Shown here in pieces: positions 55,406 to 63,771 of a DNA stretch of 64,000 nt. The translations under genes and the position numbers were made by a program. The stretch covers positions 25,020 through 89,019 of the forward strand of contig VXUA01000066.1 in assembly GCA_009837185.1 (NCBI GenBank), in the 5' to 3' direction. The notes under the pieces are model-generated. The model searched no databases. It worked only from the letters and a program-made list of their open reading frames with translations, and had not been told where the DNA came from. The stretch is from Gammaproteobacteria bacterium. GTDB lineage: Bacteria; Pseudomonadota; Gammaproteobacteria; Pseudomonadales; Azotimanducaceae. The stretch's first letter is position 1, and every line of letters begins with the position of its first letter.

Positions 55406-55417
55406 CCAAACGTAAAT

Positions 55418-55660
55418 ATGGAACTCAGCGACGAACTTAAAACGAGACTACGGCAACAATTCGCAGATGCGCAGATTTCTGTGCAAGTCCAAGGAACTTC
55501 AGCGTTACTCGGTGTAGTATCAAGTGACTTTGAAGGTCGTTCGCAGGTACAACGTCAGCAATTGGTCTACAGTTTGATTGGCGATCTTATTCAAACAGGA
55601 GAGTTGCACGCAGTGACTATTCAAGCCAAAGCTCCTTCGGAGATTGACGGTCGAATTTGA
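55418..55660 (+). CDS. ibaG: BolA-family protein (IbaG-like)
   Basis: An 80-residue BolA fold. The position directly before murA matches E. coli ibaG (yrbA). The conserved helix-turn segment around FEGRSQVQRQQLVYSLIGDL and the terminal HAVTIQAKAPSE fit the family. BolA proteins act with monothiol glutaredoxins in Fe-S handling. The usual His/Cys Fe-S ligand position (SxHF in many relatives) reads SSDFEG, so the ligand may be absent. The stop overlaps the murA ATG. Confidence 0.82.
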   Translation: MELSDELKTRLRQQFADAQISVQVQGTSALLGVVSSDFEGRSQVQRQQLVYSLIGDLIQTGELHAVTIQAKAPSEIDGRI

Positions 55661-56928
55661 TGGATAGTTTGCGTATTCGAGGTGGGACTCCGTTAGAGGG
55701 GGAACTTCGACCAGGCGGATCAAAAAATGCAACTCTTCCAATTCTAGCAGCGACTTTGTTATCGTCTGGGTTGGTAGACATCAGGAACGTACCCGAAGTT
55801 CGCGACGTCACTCTCATGCTGGAACTACTCGATACATTGGGTGCAGAAATCGAAACGAATGGAAACGGTAGAGTCTCCATCAACACGTCTGAAGTACACA
55901 AACTAGTGGCACCTTACGATCTTGTTCGCAAGATGCGGGCCTCGTTTCTTGTTCTCGGTCCGTTGCTTGCGCGATTTGGCCGCGTGGAAGTATCGCTACC
56001 CGGGGGGTGTGCGATAGGTAGTCGCCCGGTGGACCAACATCTCAAAGCTTTACGGAAACTTGGTGCGACCATCGATTTAGCACAAGGTTATGTGACCGCT
56101 AGGTGTTCGGATAGGCTCCAGGGTGCAGATATTGAATTCGATGTTGTGACTGTGGGCGGGACCCAAAATGTGATGATGGCTGCTACCCTAGCGGACGGCA
56201 CGACTCGGATGAAAAATGCAGCAAAGGAACCAGAAGTCGTGGAACTGGCAGATTGTTTACGTTCCATGGGAGCTCTCATATCGGGCGACGGCACCGATTG
56301 TATTACAGTCATTGGTCAGCAGCAATTACATAGTGGTGGATGCACGGTTAGTGCTGATAGGATTGAAGTAGGAACATTTCTTGCAGCCGCGGCGGCAACA
56401 CACGGTAGGATTCGAATTGTTGATTCCGATCCACTTGTACTTGAAACTGTACTCGAAACGTTTCGAAAGTTTGGTACAACCATCAACATTGATGGTTCGA
56501 CTATCGAACTTTCAGCAAGTCATTGTGAATTGAAGGCTACAGATATTGTGACCGACGTATATCCGGGAATTCCCACGGATTTGCAAGCTCAATTCCTCGC
56601 ACTAAACTGTGTTTCAAGCGGAAGTAGTAGAGTGATTGAAACGGTATTCGAAAATAGATTCATGCACGTCCAAGAACTTGTACGTTTAGGCGCGAACGCC
56701 TCGTTGGAGAGCCCTACCATAGCAGTCATTCAAGGGGTACACGAACTCCGCGGTGCAACAGTGATGGCCACTGATCTCCGAGCTTCTTCTAGTCTTGTGA
56801 TCGGTGCTTTAGTGGCTGAAGGAATTTCTGAGATAAACCGAATCTACCACCTCGATAGAGGGTATGAACGAATCGAAGAAAAGCTTCAATTGCTTGGGGC
56901 TGACGTCGAACGAGTGAGTGCGCATTGA
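55660..56928 (+). CDS. murA: UDP-N-acetylglucosamine 1-carboxyvinyltransferase
   Basis: First committed step of peptidoglycan synthesis: adds enolpyruvate from PEP to UDP-GlcNAc. The catalytic, fosfomycin-target Cys117 is in LPGGCAIGSRPVDQH, and the GGSKNATLPILAA substrate motif is present. The 422-residue length is standard. I use the ATG at 55660 (TGATG with ibaG) rather than the TTG one codon earlier. Confidence 0.98.
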   Translation: MDSLRIRGGTPLEGELRPGGSKNATLPILAATLLSSGLVDIRNVPEVRDVTLMLELLDTLGAEIETNGNGRVSINTSEVHKLVAPYDLVRKMRASFLVLGPLLARFGRVEVSLPGGCAIGSRPVDQHLKALRKLGATIDLAQGYVTARCSDRLQGADIEFDVVTVGGTQNVMMAATLADGTTRMKNAAKEPEVVELADCLRSMGALISGDGTDCITVIGQQQLHSGGCTVSADRIEVGTFLAAAAATHGRIRIVDSDPLVLETVLETFRKFGTTINIDGSTIELSASHCELKATDIVTDVYPGIPTDLQAQFLALNCVSSGSSRVIETVFENRFMHVQELVRLGANASLESPTIAVIQGVHELRGATVMATDLRASSSLVIGALVAEGISEINRIYHLDRGYERIEEKLQLLGADVERVSAH

Positions 56929-56991
56929 AGTCTCGACATTCTTCGATTGATTACACAGGGGCACCAATGCTGATGCAAAGGTCTTACGGGC

Positions 56992-58038
56992 GTGGAGCTT
57001 GATCCTTCCCAACAACCGATAGCTGACGAACTCGCGCGTTTAGCAACTCAGTTAGAACGTTCTGAAGCCACACCTAGGTGGCAACGAGCTCTCAGCGGTT
57101 TTCTCTCAAATCGAAACACCGCTCGCATCCAAGGGTTATATATTTGGGGAGGAGTCGGACGTGGAAAAACCTACTTGATGGATCGTTTTTTCGCGCAAGT
57201 CAGAATTGAACGAAAGACAAGAGTGCACTTTCACCGATTTATGCAATTGATTCATCGGCAGCTCGTAGTTCATTCTGCAACGGAAAATCCGCTTGAAGTC
57301 ATCACCACAAATCTCAGTAAGGACACTCGAGTGTTGTGTTTCGATGAGTTCGTAGTCTCTGACATCGGAGATGCCATGATTCTTGCGGAACTTCTGAAGC
57401 ACATGTTTCAACTAGGTATCGTTTTGGTAGCGACTTCTAACATTGAACCGCAGGATCTATACAAAAATGGTTTGCAACGTCGGCGATTTCTACCCGCGAT
57501 CGAGTTGCTTAAGGAATTTTGTCAGGTGATACACTTAAATGGACCTATAGACTATCGCCTGCGCGCACTAAAACAGACTGATTTGTATCGAATTGGTACA
57601 GAATTAAGCCCCGAACTTCGGGTGCAAGACATGCTGTTGTTTGGTGGAAACGCGGGCGAATCGGGTCCGATTCTAGAGATAAACGACCGAAATATTGAGA
57701 CCGTTTTTTCCGAGCTGGGAGTAGTTGGATTCACGTTTCAGGAACTCTGCGTTGCGCCCAAGAGTGCACCAGACTATATTGAAATCGCAAGGCTCTATCA
57801 TACCCTCTTTATCTATCAAGTCCCCCAGTTAACAGCGACCATGGAAGATGCTGCGAAGCGCTTTATAAACTTGGTTGATGTACTGTACGATTACAACGTC
57901 AACTTCGTTGTGCAGGCTGCATCTAGCATAACTGATCTATATAAAGGCACTCGATATAGCAAAGAATTTGAGCGAACCGTAAGCCGACTTGTGGAGATGG
58001 CTTCAGAAGCATTTCTATCCCGAGCACATCGAGTTTAG
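56992..58038 (+). CDS. zapE: cell division protein ZapE (AFG1-like ATPase)
   Basis: AAA+-type ATPase that acts on the Z ring late in division. Walker A is YIWGGVGRGKTYL, followed by the family's VHFHRFM, Walker B VLCFDEFVVSDIGDAM, sensor VATSNI and NGLQRRRFLPAI. The start is GTG at 56992. E. coli ZapE carries about 15 more N-terminal residues; here a stop codon lies 24 bases upstream, so the protein is slightly shorter (348 residues). It stands alone after murA. Confidence 0.93.
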   Translation: MELDPSQQPIADELARLATQLERSEATPRWQRALSGFLSNRNTARIQGLYIWGGVGRGKTYLMDRFFAQVRIERKTRVHFHRFMQLIHRQLVVHSATENPLEVITTNLSKDTRVLCFDEFVVSDIGDAMILAELLKHMFQLGIVLVATSNIEPQDLYKNGLQRRRFLPAIELLKEFCQVIHLNGPIDYRLRALKQTDLYRIGTELSPELRVQDMLLFGGNAGESGPILEINDRNIETVFSELGVVGFTFQELCVAPKSAPDYIEIARLYHTLFIYQVPQLTATMEDAAKRFINLVDVLYDYNVNFVVQAASSITDLYKGTRYSKEFERTVSRLVEMASEAFLSRAHRV

Positions 58039-58075
58039 CTGAATGTTTGGTCAATCCTGACTACACCAAAGTATC

Positions 58076-60316
58076 GTGCGAACCTTAGTCCAGATTTCGT
58101 TATTTTCCGCGTTTGTGGCTACGTGGATGACGACGATCCACGCCTCGCCGGAGATGTTACCGGATGCTCTGAAACTTGGAGCGAAGGACTGTGGCTATTG
58201 TCATGCATCGTCCACGGGCGGGGAAGCTCTTAACGAACGTGGAACTTGGTTGAAGAATGAACTGAGTGAGCGATCTGAAACCACGATTGATGTGGAATGG
58301 TTGTTGGAACGAGAGGACGACGAGACCGAAGAAACGACCACCGCGCAACCGGCCCCGGACCTCGTTGACGTCGTAGAAACAGAAGGTAGTGATGAGGTGG
58401 TTAAACACATCGAACGCAACTTTGACTACTCCGCACGTCATGGAGAATGGCCAGCATATGCTGGAGATTTGAAAGCAACCAAGTATTCTCCACTCTCACA
58501 AATAAACGAAGACAATGTTTCAAAACTACAAATAGCCTGGACATGGACCTCCAAGATTGATACAGGTTTATATGACCCAAGCAACTCCAATCGCCCACCT
58601 GACTACTCGAAAGCTACTCCCTTAATGATTGATGGAAGATTGTTTGTAAGAACGCGATACTCAACCGTCTCGGCAATTGATGCGGCGACAGGAGACGATA
58701 TTTGGAGCTTCGACCCAGGTACCAAGGACGGTTCGATTCCACCGATGTACGGATTTAGCACTCGAGGAGTAGCTTATCATCGTGATTCAGATAATGCGCG
58801 CATATTTTTAGTCACCTCCAATGGATGGTTGATCGCTTTAGACCCTCGATCTGGGGAAGTGATTGAATCTTTTGGGACCGACGGTAGGGTGAATTTACGA
58901 ACTGGCCTACGACGACCACTTGATCCGAAATATACTTCATGGAGCAATGCTCCTACCGTTTGTGGTGAAGTGGTCGTTGTCGGGAGTCAAAGTGATGACA
59001 ATTCTCACGAAGCTCGCACCGGCGACGACCCTACTAAGTGGAATATGCCCCTCGGAGACATTCGTGGTTTCGACGTGAAAACTGGCAAACAACTGTGGGT
59101 ATTTCACACCGTACCGCAAGCTGAAGAATTTGGATCGGAGAGTTGGGGAAACGAGTCGTGGCGATGGATGGGAAATACAAACGTGTGGACTAATGCTAGT
59201 TGTGATGTGGAGTTGAACTTGGTTTACTTACCAACTTCCGCCCCTTCGCATCACTTTTACGGTGGTGAACGTCCCGGTGCTAATCTATTTAGTACATCGA
59301 TCTTAGCTCTCAATGCGACGACAGGAGAGCGGGAGTGGCACTTTCAAACAGTACGCCACGACATTTGGGATTACGACAACCCTGCAGCCCCAGTAATTGC
59401 GGACGTTAAGATCAAGAATGAGGCACGCAAAATTGTTGCAATAGTGACTAAAACAGGCTTTCTTTTCGTATTGGATCGTACCAATGGACAGCCGATTTGG
59501 GAAATTGAAGAAGTTGAAGTGCCGCCAAGCTCGGTGGCTTCAGAACAGACGGCGAAGACTCAACCCCGCCCAACGTGGCCTCCACCCTTCGAAATGCAGG
59601 GTGTATCGAAGGATGACATACTCGACCTCTCTCCTCGGTTGTACGAACTTGCCGAGAATGAATTAAAGAAGTACGACTACGGTGAGCTGTTTACGCCACC
59701 GTCAACACGCGGTACGGTGGTCCTACCAGGAATTGGCGGCGGTGCAAATTGGTCCGGCGCATCCTTCGACCCGTGGCTTAGTTGGCTCTTTGTCTCGTCG
59801 CGACGATTTCCTACCGTGGTCCGATTATCGTTATCAGAATCTCGGAATAACGGTGTTTTAGTAGAGTCCCAGGCAGAATTTCGTAGTTTAGGAGGAATCC
59901 CTTTTGTCAAACCGCCGTGGTCAAGCATTACAGCTTATGACATGGAAACAGGAGAGATTCGCTGGCAGGTACCAAATGGTGCTGGACCGAAAGATCATCC
60001 GTTATTAAAACCGCTTGAAATCGCTGAGGATCTGGGTAGGGCTGATCAATGCCCAAGTCTGCTGGTTACTTCAGAACTAATTTTTTACGGTTTCGGTGAT
60101 ATAGTGAGTCAGTTGCGGGTGATGAGTAAGGTGTCTGGCAAACCACTTTGGTCCGTGAACTTACCAGGCGCGGTGGCGGGTGCTCATCCAATAACCTACG
60201 AGCTGGGGGGAAAACAATACATTGTTATTGTTACTGGAGCACCGACCGAGCCCCTACGGGTGACCGCGTTTACGCTCAAGAATCAGTCCGAAGAACCCTT
60301 GGAACGTGATCGTTGA
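58076..60316 (+). CDS. PQQ-dependent dehydrogenase with N-terminal haem c motif
   Basis: A periplasmic eight-bladed propeller quinoprotein of 746 residues. A signal peptide (LVQISLFSAFVATWMTTIHA) is followed by a small cytochrome-like region with CGYCH at 39-43, an acidic linker (EREDDETEETTT) and the propeller. The propeller contains GEWPAYAGDLKATKYSPL, tryptophan-docking repeats (AATGDDIW, NATTGEREWHF, METGEIRW) and the PQQ-site region TVRHDIWDYDNPA. It resembles the glucose/quinate dehydrogenase group more than methanol dehydrogenase. The substrate cannot be assigned. No PQQ synthesis genes are in the window. The haem motif may pass electrons to the respiratory chain. Confidence 0.85.
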   Translation: MRTLVQISLFSAFVATWMTTIHASPEMLPDALKLGAKDCGYCHASSTGGEALNERGTWLKNELSERSETTIDVEWLLEREDDETEETTTAQPAPDLVDVVETEGSDEVVKHIERNFDYSARHGEWPAYAGDLKATKYSPLSQINEDNVSKLQIAWTWTSKIDTGLYDPSNSNRPPDYSKATPLMIDGRLFVRTRYSTVSAIDAATGDDIWSFDPGTKDGSIPPMYGFSTRGVAYHRDSDNARIFLVTSNGWLIALDPRSGEVIESFGTDGRVNLRTGLRRPLDPKYTSWSNAPTVCGEVVVVGSQSDDNSHEARTGDDPTKWNMPLGDIRGFDVKTGKQLWVFHTVPQAEEFGSESWGNESWRWMGNTNVWTNASCDVELNLVYLPTSAPSHHFYGGERPGANLFSTSILALNATTGEREWHFQTVRHDIWDYDNPAAPVIADVKIKNEARKIVAIVTKTGFLFVLDRTNGQPIWEIEEVEVPPSSVASEQTAKTQPRPTWPPPFEMQGVSKDDILDLSPRLYELAENELKKYDYGELFTPPSTRGTVVLPGIGGGANWSGASFDPWLSWLFVSSRRFPTVVRLSLSESRNNGVLVESQAEFRSLGGIPFVKPPWSSITAYDMETGEIRWQVPNGAGPKDHPLLKPLEIAEDLGRADQCPSLLVTSELIFYGFGDIVSQLRVMSKVSGKPLWSVNLPGAVAGAHPITYELGGKQYIVIVTGAPTEPLRVTAFTLKNQSEEPLERDR

Positions 60317-60329
60317 AAACAGCCAAAAA

Positions 60330-60749
60330 TTACTTTTTTACGCCGTTATCAGACTTTTTTCGCACGTAGAGTACGAGATCGTGATCGATCAGTTCATATC
60401 CGTGCTGCTCTGCAATTTCGTGCTGTAACTGCTCGATTTTCTCATCAACAAACTCAATCACCGTTCCGTGATCAACATCAACCATGTGGTCGTGATGTGA
60501 CTCTGGAGTTAGTTCATATACCGAGTAATCTTCGGCGAAGTTGTGTCGTTCAACGATTCCAACGGCTTCAAACTGTGTGAGTACCCTGTAAACTGTTGCT
60601 AGTCCGATAGATTCGTCCATTGCTAAGAGTTTCTTGTACACGTCTTCCGCGGAGAGATGGTGCGGGTTCGCTTCTTCCAACACTTGAAGCACTCGCAACC
60701 TTGGTACGGTTACTCGAAGCCCAGCTTCCTGAAGTTGAGATTTGGACAT
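60330..60749 (-). CDS. fur: ferric uptake regulator Fur
   Basis: Iron-responsive repressor. The N-terminal winged helix (AGLRVTVPRLRVLQVLEE, LATVYRVLTQFEAVGIVERHNF) and the metal-binding SHHDHMVDVDHGTVIEF are present, in 139 residues. The structural-zinc CxxC found in E. coli Fur is absent, and the C-terminus ends LVLYVRKKS, both as in Pseudomonas Fur, so this is a lineage trait rather than a defect. No clear Fur box was seen in the 184-bp divergent region. Confidence 0.93.
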   Translation of the reverse strand: MSKSQLQEAGLRVTVPRLRVLQVLEEANPHHLSAEDVYKKLLAMDESIGLATVYRVLTQFEAVGIVERHNFAEDYSVYELTPESHHDHMVDVDHGTVIEFVDEKIEQLQHEIAEQHGYELIDHDLVLYVRKKSDNGVKK

Positions 60750-60933
60750 GTTTTACCCTCGCGAGAGGTACTTTGTCTGACTAGTTTATAGCGAAATTAA
60801 CAAAATCAGAAAACTTCAACGACCCAAAAGCATCGTTTTTGTGGAAAATTGTTTGTTTCTAGCCTGTTCCGCGACCATTGTGGTTTGGGCTACATGTTGA
60901 TGGTCGATGGAATGCTCAAGTTAGTGAAACCAA

Positions 60934-62541
60934 GTGTCTAAAGTTCTAGAAGTAAATGATCTTCGTGTCAGTTTCGGGTCCGAAATGGCTGTCGACGGAG
61001 TTTCGTTTTCCATAAATACAGCAGAGACCGTAGCTCTTGTCGGCGAATCTGGATCTGGAAAGTCTGTCACCGCGCTTTCGGTGTTACAGCTACTACCCTA
61101 TCCGTTGGCTAACCATCCTTCTGGTAGTATTCTTGTGGAAGACCAAGAGGTAATCGGTGCTTCTCGCGAAGAATTATTGAAGATTCGCGGAGCTAAGGTG
61201 AGCATGATCTTCCAAGAACCCATGACCTCCTTGAACCCCTTGCACAAAATCTCGAAACAGGTCGGTGAGGCTTTACGAGTACATAAAGGGATGTCGCGCC
61301 CGCGAGCTCTGAAACGGACTTTGGAACTACTAAAGCTCGTAGGACTTCAAGATGCTGAGAGTCGTCTTCAAGCCTATCCGCACGAACTGTCGGGTGGTCA
61401 ACGCCAACGGGTGATGATCGCGATGGCATTAGCAAATGAACCCAAGTTGTTGATCGCGGATGAGCCGACGACCGCGCTCGACGTTACCATCCAAGCACAA
61501 ATCTTGAAATTATTGGGTGAACTACAGGAAGAGATGCGAATGGCAATGCTCCTGATCACGCACGATTTAGGGATCGTGCGTTCAGTCGCTCATAGGGTCT
61601 GTGTCATGCATGACGGATTGATTGTTGAACACGGTACGAATGCGGAGATTTTTGGCAATCCGCAACATGAGTACACCAAGCATCTGCTCGCTGCTGAACC
61701 ATCGGGTGAACCAGCCGTTTCGAACGATCAAGCTCCGATTCGAGCTGAAGCCCGTAAGTTTACCGTGAGATATCCTCGCGGGAAGGGTTGGTTTGGCAAG
61801 ACGAAATATGTGGTAGCTGTCGATGATGTTGAAGTCACCGTTCGGGAAGGACAGACCGTCGGTGTCGTTGGTGAATCCGGGTCTGGCAAGACAACGCTCG
61901 GTTTAGCGATGTTACGTTTGCTTACCAGCGAAGGTGACCTGGAGTTCGACGGGAATGATATCCTACCACTGAAACGCAGAGCGCTTACGCGACTTCGCAA
62001 AGACATGCAGATTGTGTTTCAAGATCCATATGGGAGCCTGTCACCTCGGATGACAGTTCAACACATCATTGAAGAAGGACTTGGCGTACACGTATCCGGT
62101 TTATCCAGAGCACAACGGCAAGCCCAGGTCGCTGAAGTGATGACAGAAGTGGGTCTGGACCCGGAGACTATGGTTCGTTACCCACACGAATTCTCAGGAG
62201 GACAACGCCAACGAATTTCCATTGCGCGAGCAATGATATTGCGTCCTCGATTCGTCGTTTTGGACGAACCGACATCGGCTTTAGACATGTCTGTGCAAGC
62301 CCAAATTGTTGATTTGTTGCGAGATTTACAACAAAAACATAAATTAGCTTATCTGTTTGTCAGCCACGACTTGAAAGTAGTCCGCGCACTCGCAAATTGG
62401 TTGATAGTGATGCGCGATGGTAAGATCGTTGAACAAGGACCTGCGCAATCAGTGTTTAACTCCCCACAGACTGATTATGCCCGTGCACTATTTGGCGCAG
62501 CACTAGACATGAAAGTCGACGAAGAATTTGTACGACAGTAA
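60934..62541 (+). CDS. yejF: ABC transporter with two ATP-binding domains (YejF type)
   Basis: A 535-residue duplicated oligopeptide-type ATPase. The first half has Walker A GESGSGKS, signature LSGGQRQR and Walker B LLIADEPTTALD. The second has Walker A GESGSGKTT, signature FSGGQRQR and Walker B FVVLDEPTSALD. Each half also has the oligopeptide-specific C-terminal stretch (GNPQHEYTKHLLAAEP; FNSPQTDYARALF). This layout and length match YejF of the YejABEF peptide importer. The permease and binding-protein genes are not adjacent, so the transporter is assembled from another locus. The start is GTG. Confidence 0.88.
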   Translation: MSKVLEVNDLRVSFGSEMAVDGVSFSINTAETVALVGESGSGKSVTALSVLQLLPYPLANHPSGSILVEDQEVIGASREELLKIRGAKVSMIFQEPMTSLNPLHKISKQVGEALRVHKGMSRPRALKRTLELLKLVGLQDAESRLQAYPHELSGGQRQRVMIAMALANEPKLLIADEPTTALDVTIQAQILKLLGELQEEMRMAMLLITHDLGIVRSVAHRVCVMHDGLIVEHGTNAEIFGNPQHEYTKHLLAAEPSGEPAVSNDQAPIRAEARKFTVRYPRGKGWFGKTKYVVAVDDVEVTVREGQTVGVVGESGSGKTTLGLAMLRLLTSEGDLEFDGNDILPLKRRALTRLRKDMQIVFQDPYGSLSPRMTVQHIIEEGLGVHVSGLSRAQRQAQVAEVMTEVGLDPETMVRYPHEFSGGQRQRISIARAMILRPRFVVLDEPTSALDMSVQAQIVDLLRDLQQKHKLAYLFVSHDLKVVRALANWLIVMRDGKIVEQGPAQSVFNSPQTDYARALFGAALDMKVDEEFVRQ

Positions 62542-62560
62542 TTCGTAGGAGGTAAAGAGA

Positions 62561-62956
62561 ATGGCACTAGAAATCTATGCAGCCGGAGTTTTCGTCGATG
62601 ACCAAGCCAAAGCTCTCGACTTTTACACCACAAAGTTAGGCTTTAACTTGAAGCATGACATTCCTGTGGGTGAATATCGTTATCTAACGGTAACATCGAG
62701 TGTTGCGCCGGACGGCGTGGAGCTGTTGTTGGAACCAAGTGCGCATCCGGCGGTTCCTCCGTTCAAGGAGGCTTTAGTAAGAGACGGTATCCCTGCAGCT
62801 TCCTTTCGGGTGCGAGACCTGCAGGCAGTCTTCGAACGCTTGTGCAATCAGGGAGTAGTCTTTGTTCGAGAACCGTTTACGGCTGGAGAAACAAAAATCG
62901 CGATTCTAGATGACACCTGTGGAAATTTGATTCAGTTGGTTGAATTTAATGACTAG
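62561..62956 (+). CDS. VOC (glyoxalase/bleomycin resistance) family protein
   Basis: A 131-residue protein of the vicinal-oxygen-chelate fold, with two beta-alpha-beta-beta-beta modules and the end motif ILDDTCGNLIQLVE carrying the metal-ligand Glu. The first part reads FVDDQAKALDFYTTKLGF. Substrate is unknown; many such proteins are annotated only as glyoxalase-like. It starts at ATG after GGAGG and follows yejF by 19 bp. Its stop overlaps the end of the slipin gene by 4 bp. Confidence 0.85.
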   Translation: MALEIYAAGVFVDDQAKALDFYTTKLGFNLKHDIPVGEYRYLTVTSSVAPDGVELLLEPSAHPAVPPFKEALVRDGIPAASFRVRDLQAVFERLCNQGVVFVREPFTAGETKIAILDDTCGNLIQLVEFND

Positions 62957-63768
62957 GATTCAGTTGAATCGCTATCTCTCTGCGAGCTGGATTCGTCTCC
63001 GGTAGCTTTCTTGCTACCATCCACAGTCATTGATTGCACCATATCTAGTACGTTCATAGGTACCGGGAACACGATAGTCGACGATTTTTCGCCGGCGATT
63101 TCTGTTAGAGTTTGGAGGTATCGCAGTTGCATTGACTCTGTTTGGGACGCGAGTTTCGTTGCGGCATCAACTAGCCGCGTAGACGCTTCAAATTCCCCAT
63201 CGGCATGTATGACTTTCGCGCGCCGTTCGCGTTCTGCCTCTGCTTGTTTCGCGATGGCACGTACCATCGTTGCATCGATGTCTACATGTTTGATTTCGAC
63301 GTTCGCGACCTTGATACCCCATTGGTCCGTTTGCTGGTCCAAAATAGCTTGAATATCCTCGTTTAGTCGATCGCGTTCGGCGAGCAACTCGTCGAGCTCA
63401 TGTTGCCCCAATACGGAACGAAGGGTTGTTTGCGCTAGTTGTTCAGTTGCGACCATATAGTTTTCAACGTTGATGATCGCTTCTTTGGGTTTCAGTACGC
63501 GAAAATACAGAACCGCATTTACGTTCACGGAGACATTGTCTCGAGTAATCAGGTCTTGCGAAGGCACATCCATAGCCACTGTCCTGAGGTCAACTCGGAT
63601 GGCTTTTTGCAGGAACGGGATAACCACAATCAATCCCGGTCCCTTAACGCTTTGAAAGCGTCCTAAGAATAAGACTACAGCTCGTTCGTATTCGAGCATG
63701 ATGCGTAAAGAAGCAAACAGTAGGAAAAGGATGATTACTGCGGTGACTAGTACGTAGGTCCAAGGCAT
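62953..63768 (-). CDS. slipin / stomatin-like SPFH-domain protein
   Basis: A 271-residue membrane scaffold protein: an N-terminal hydrophobic hairpin (VLVTAVIILFLLFASLRIML), the SPFH domain (EYERAVVLFLGRFQSVKGPG, VPSQDLITRDNVSVNVNAVL), a coiled coil with AKQAEAERERRAKVIHADGE, and a hydrophilic Ser/Asp-rich tail. Such slipins pair with NfeD proteins, and the partial nfeD is right next to it (3 bp), a conserved two-gene unit. It probably organises membrane microdomains and may regulate a protease. Confidence 0.94.
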   Translation of the reverse strand: MPWTYVLVTAVIILFLLFASLRIMLEYERAVVLFLGRFQSVKGPGLIVVIPFLQKAIRVDLRTVAMDVPSQDLITRDNVSVNVNAVLYFRVLKPKEAIINVENYMVATEQLAQTTLRSVLGQHELDELLAERDRLNEDIQAILDQQTDQWGIKVANVEIKHVDIDATMVRAIAKQAEAERERRAKVIHADGEFEASTRLVDAATKLASQTESMQLRYLQTLTEIAGEKSSTIVFPVPMNVLDMVQSMTVDGSKKATGDESSSQRDSDSTES

Positions 63769-63771
63769 AGA

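Noticed and set aside
60450..60510. Fur lacking the CxxC zinc site, considered as a broken gene
   Set aside because: The flanking sequence matches Pseudomonas-type Fur, which naturally lacks these cysteines.
62572..62591. TGGCAC...TGC as a sigma-54 promoter near the VOC gene
   Set aside because: Spacing between the GG and GC elements does not fit -24/-12, and the site lies inside the coding start.
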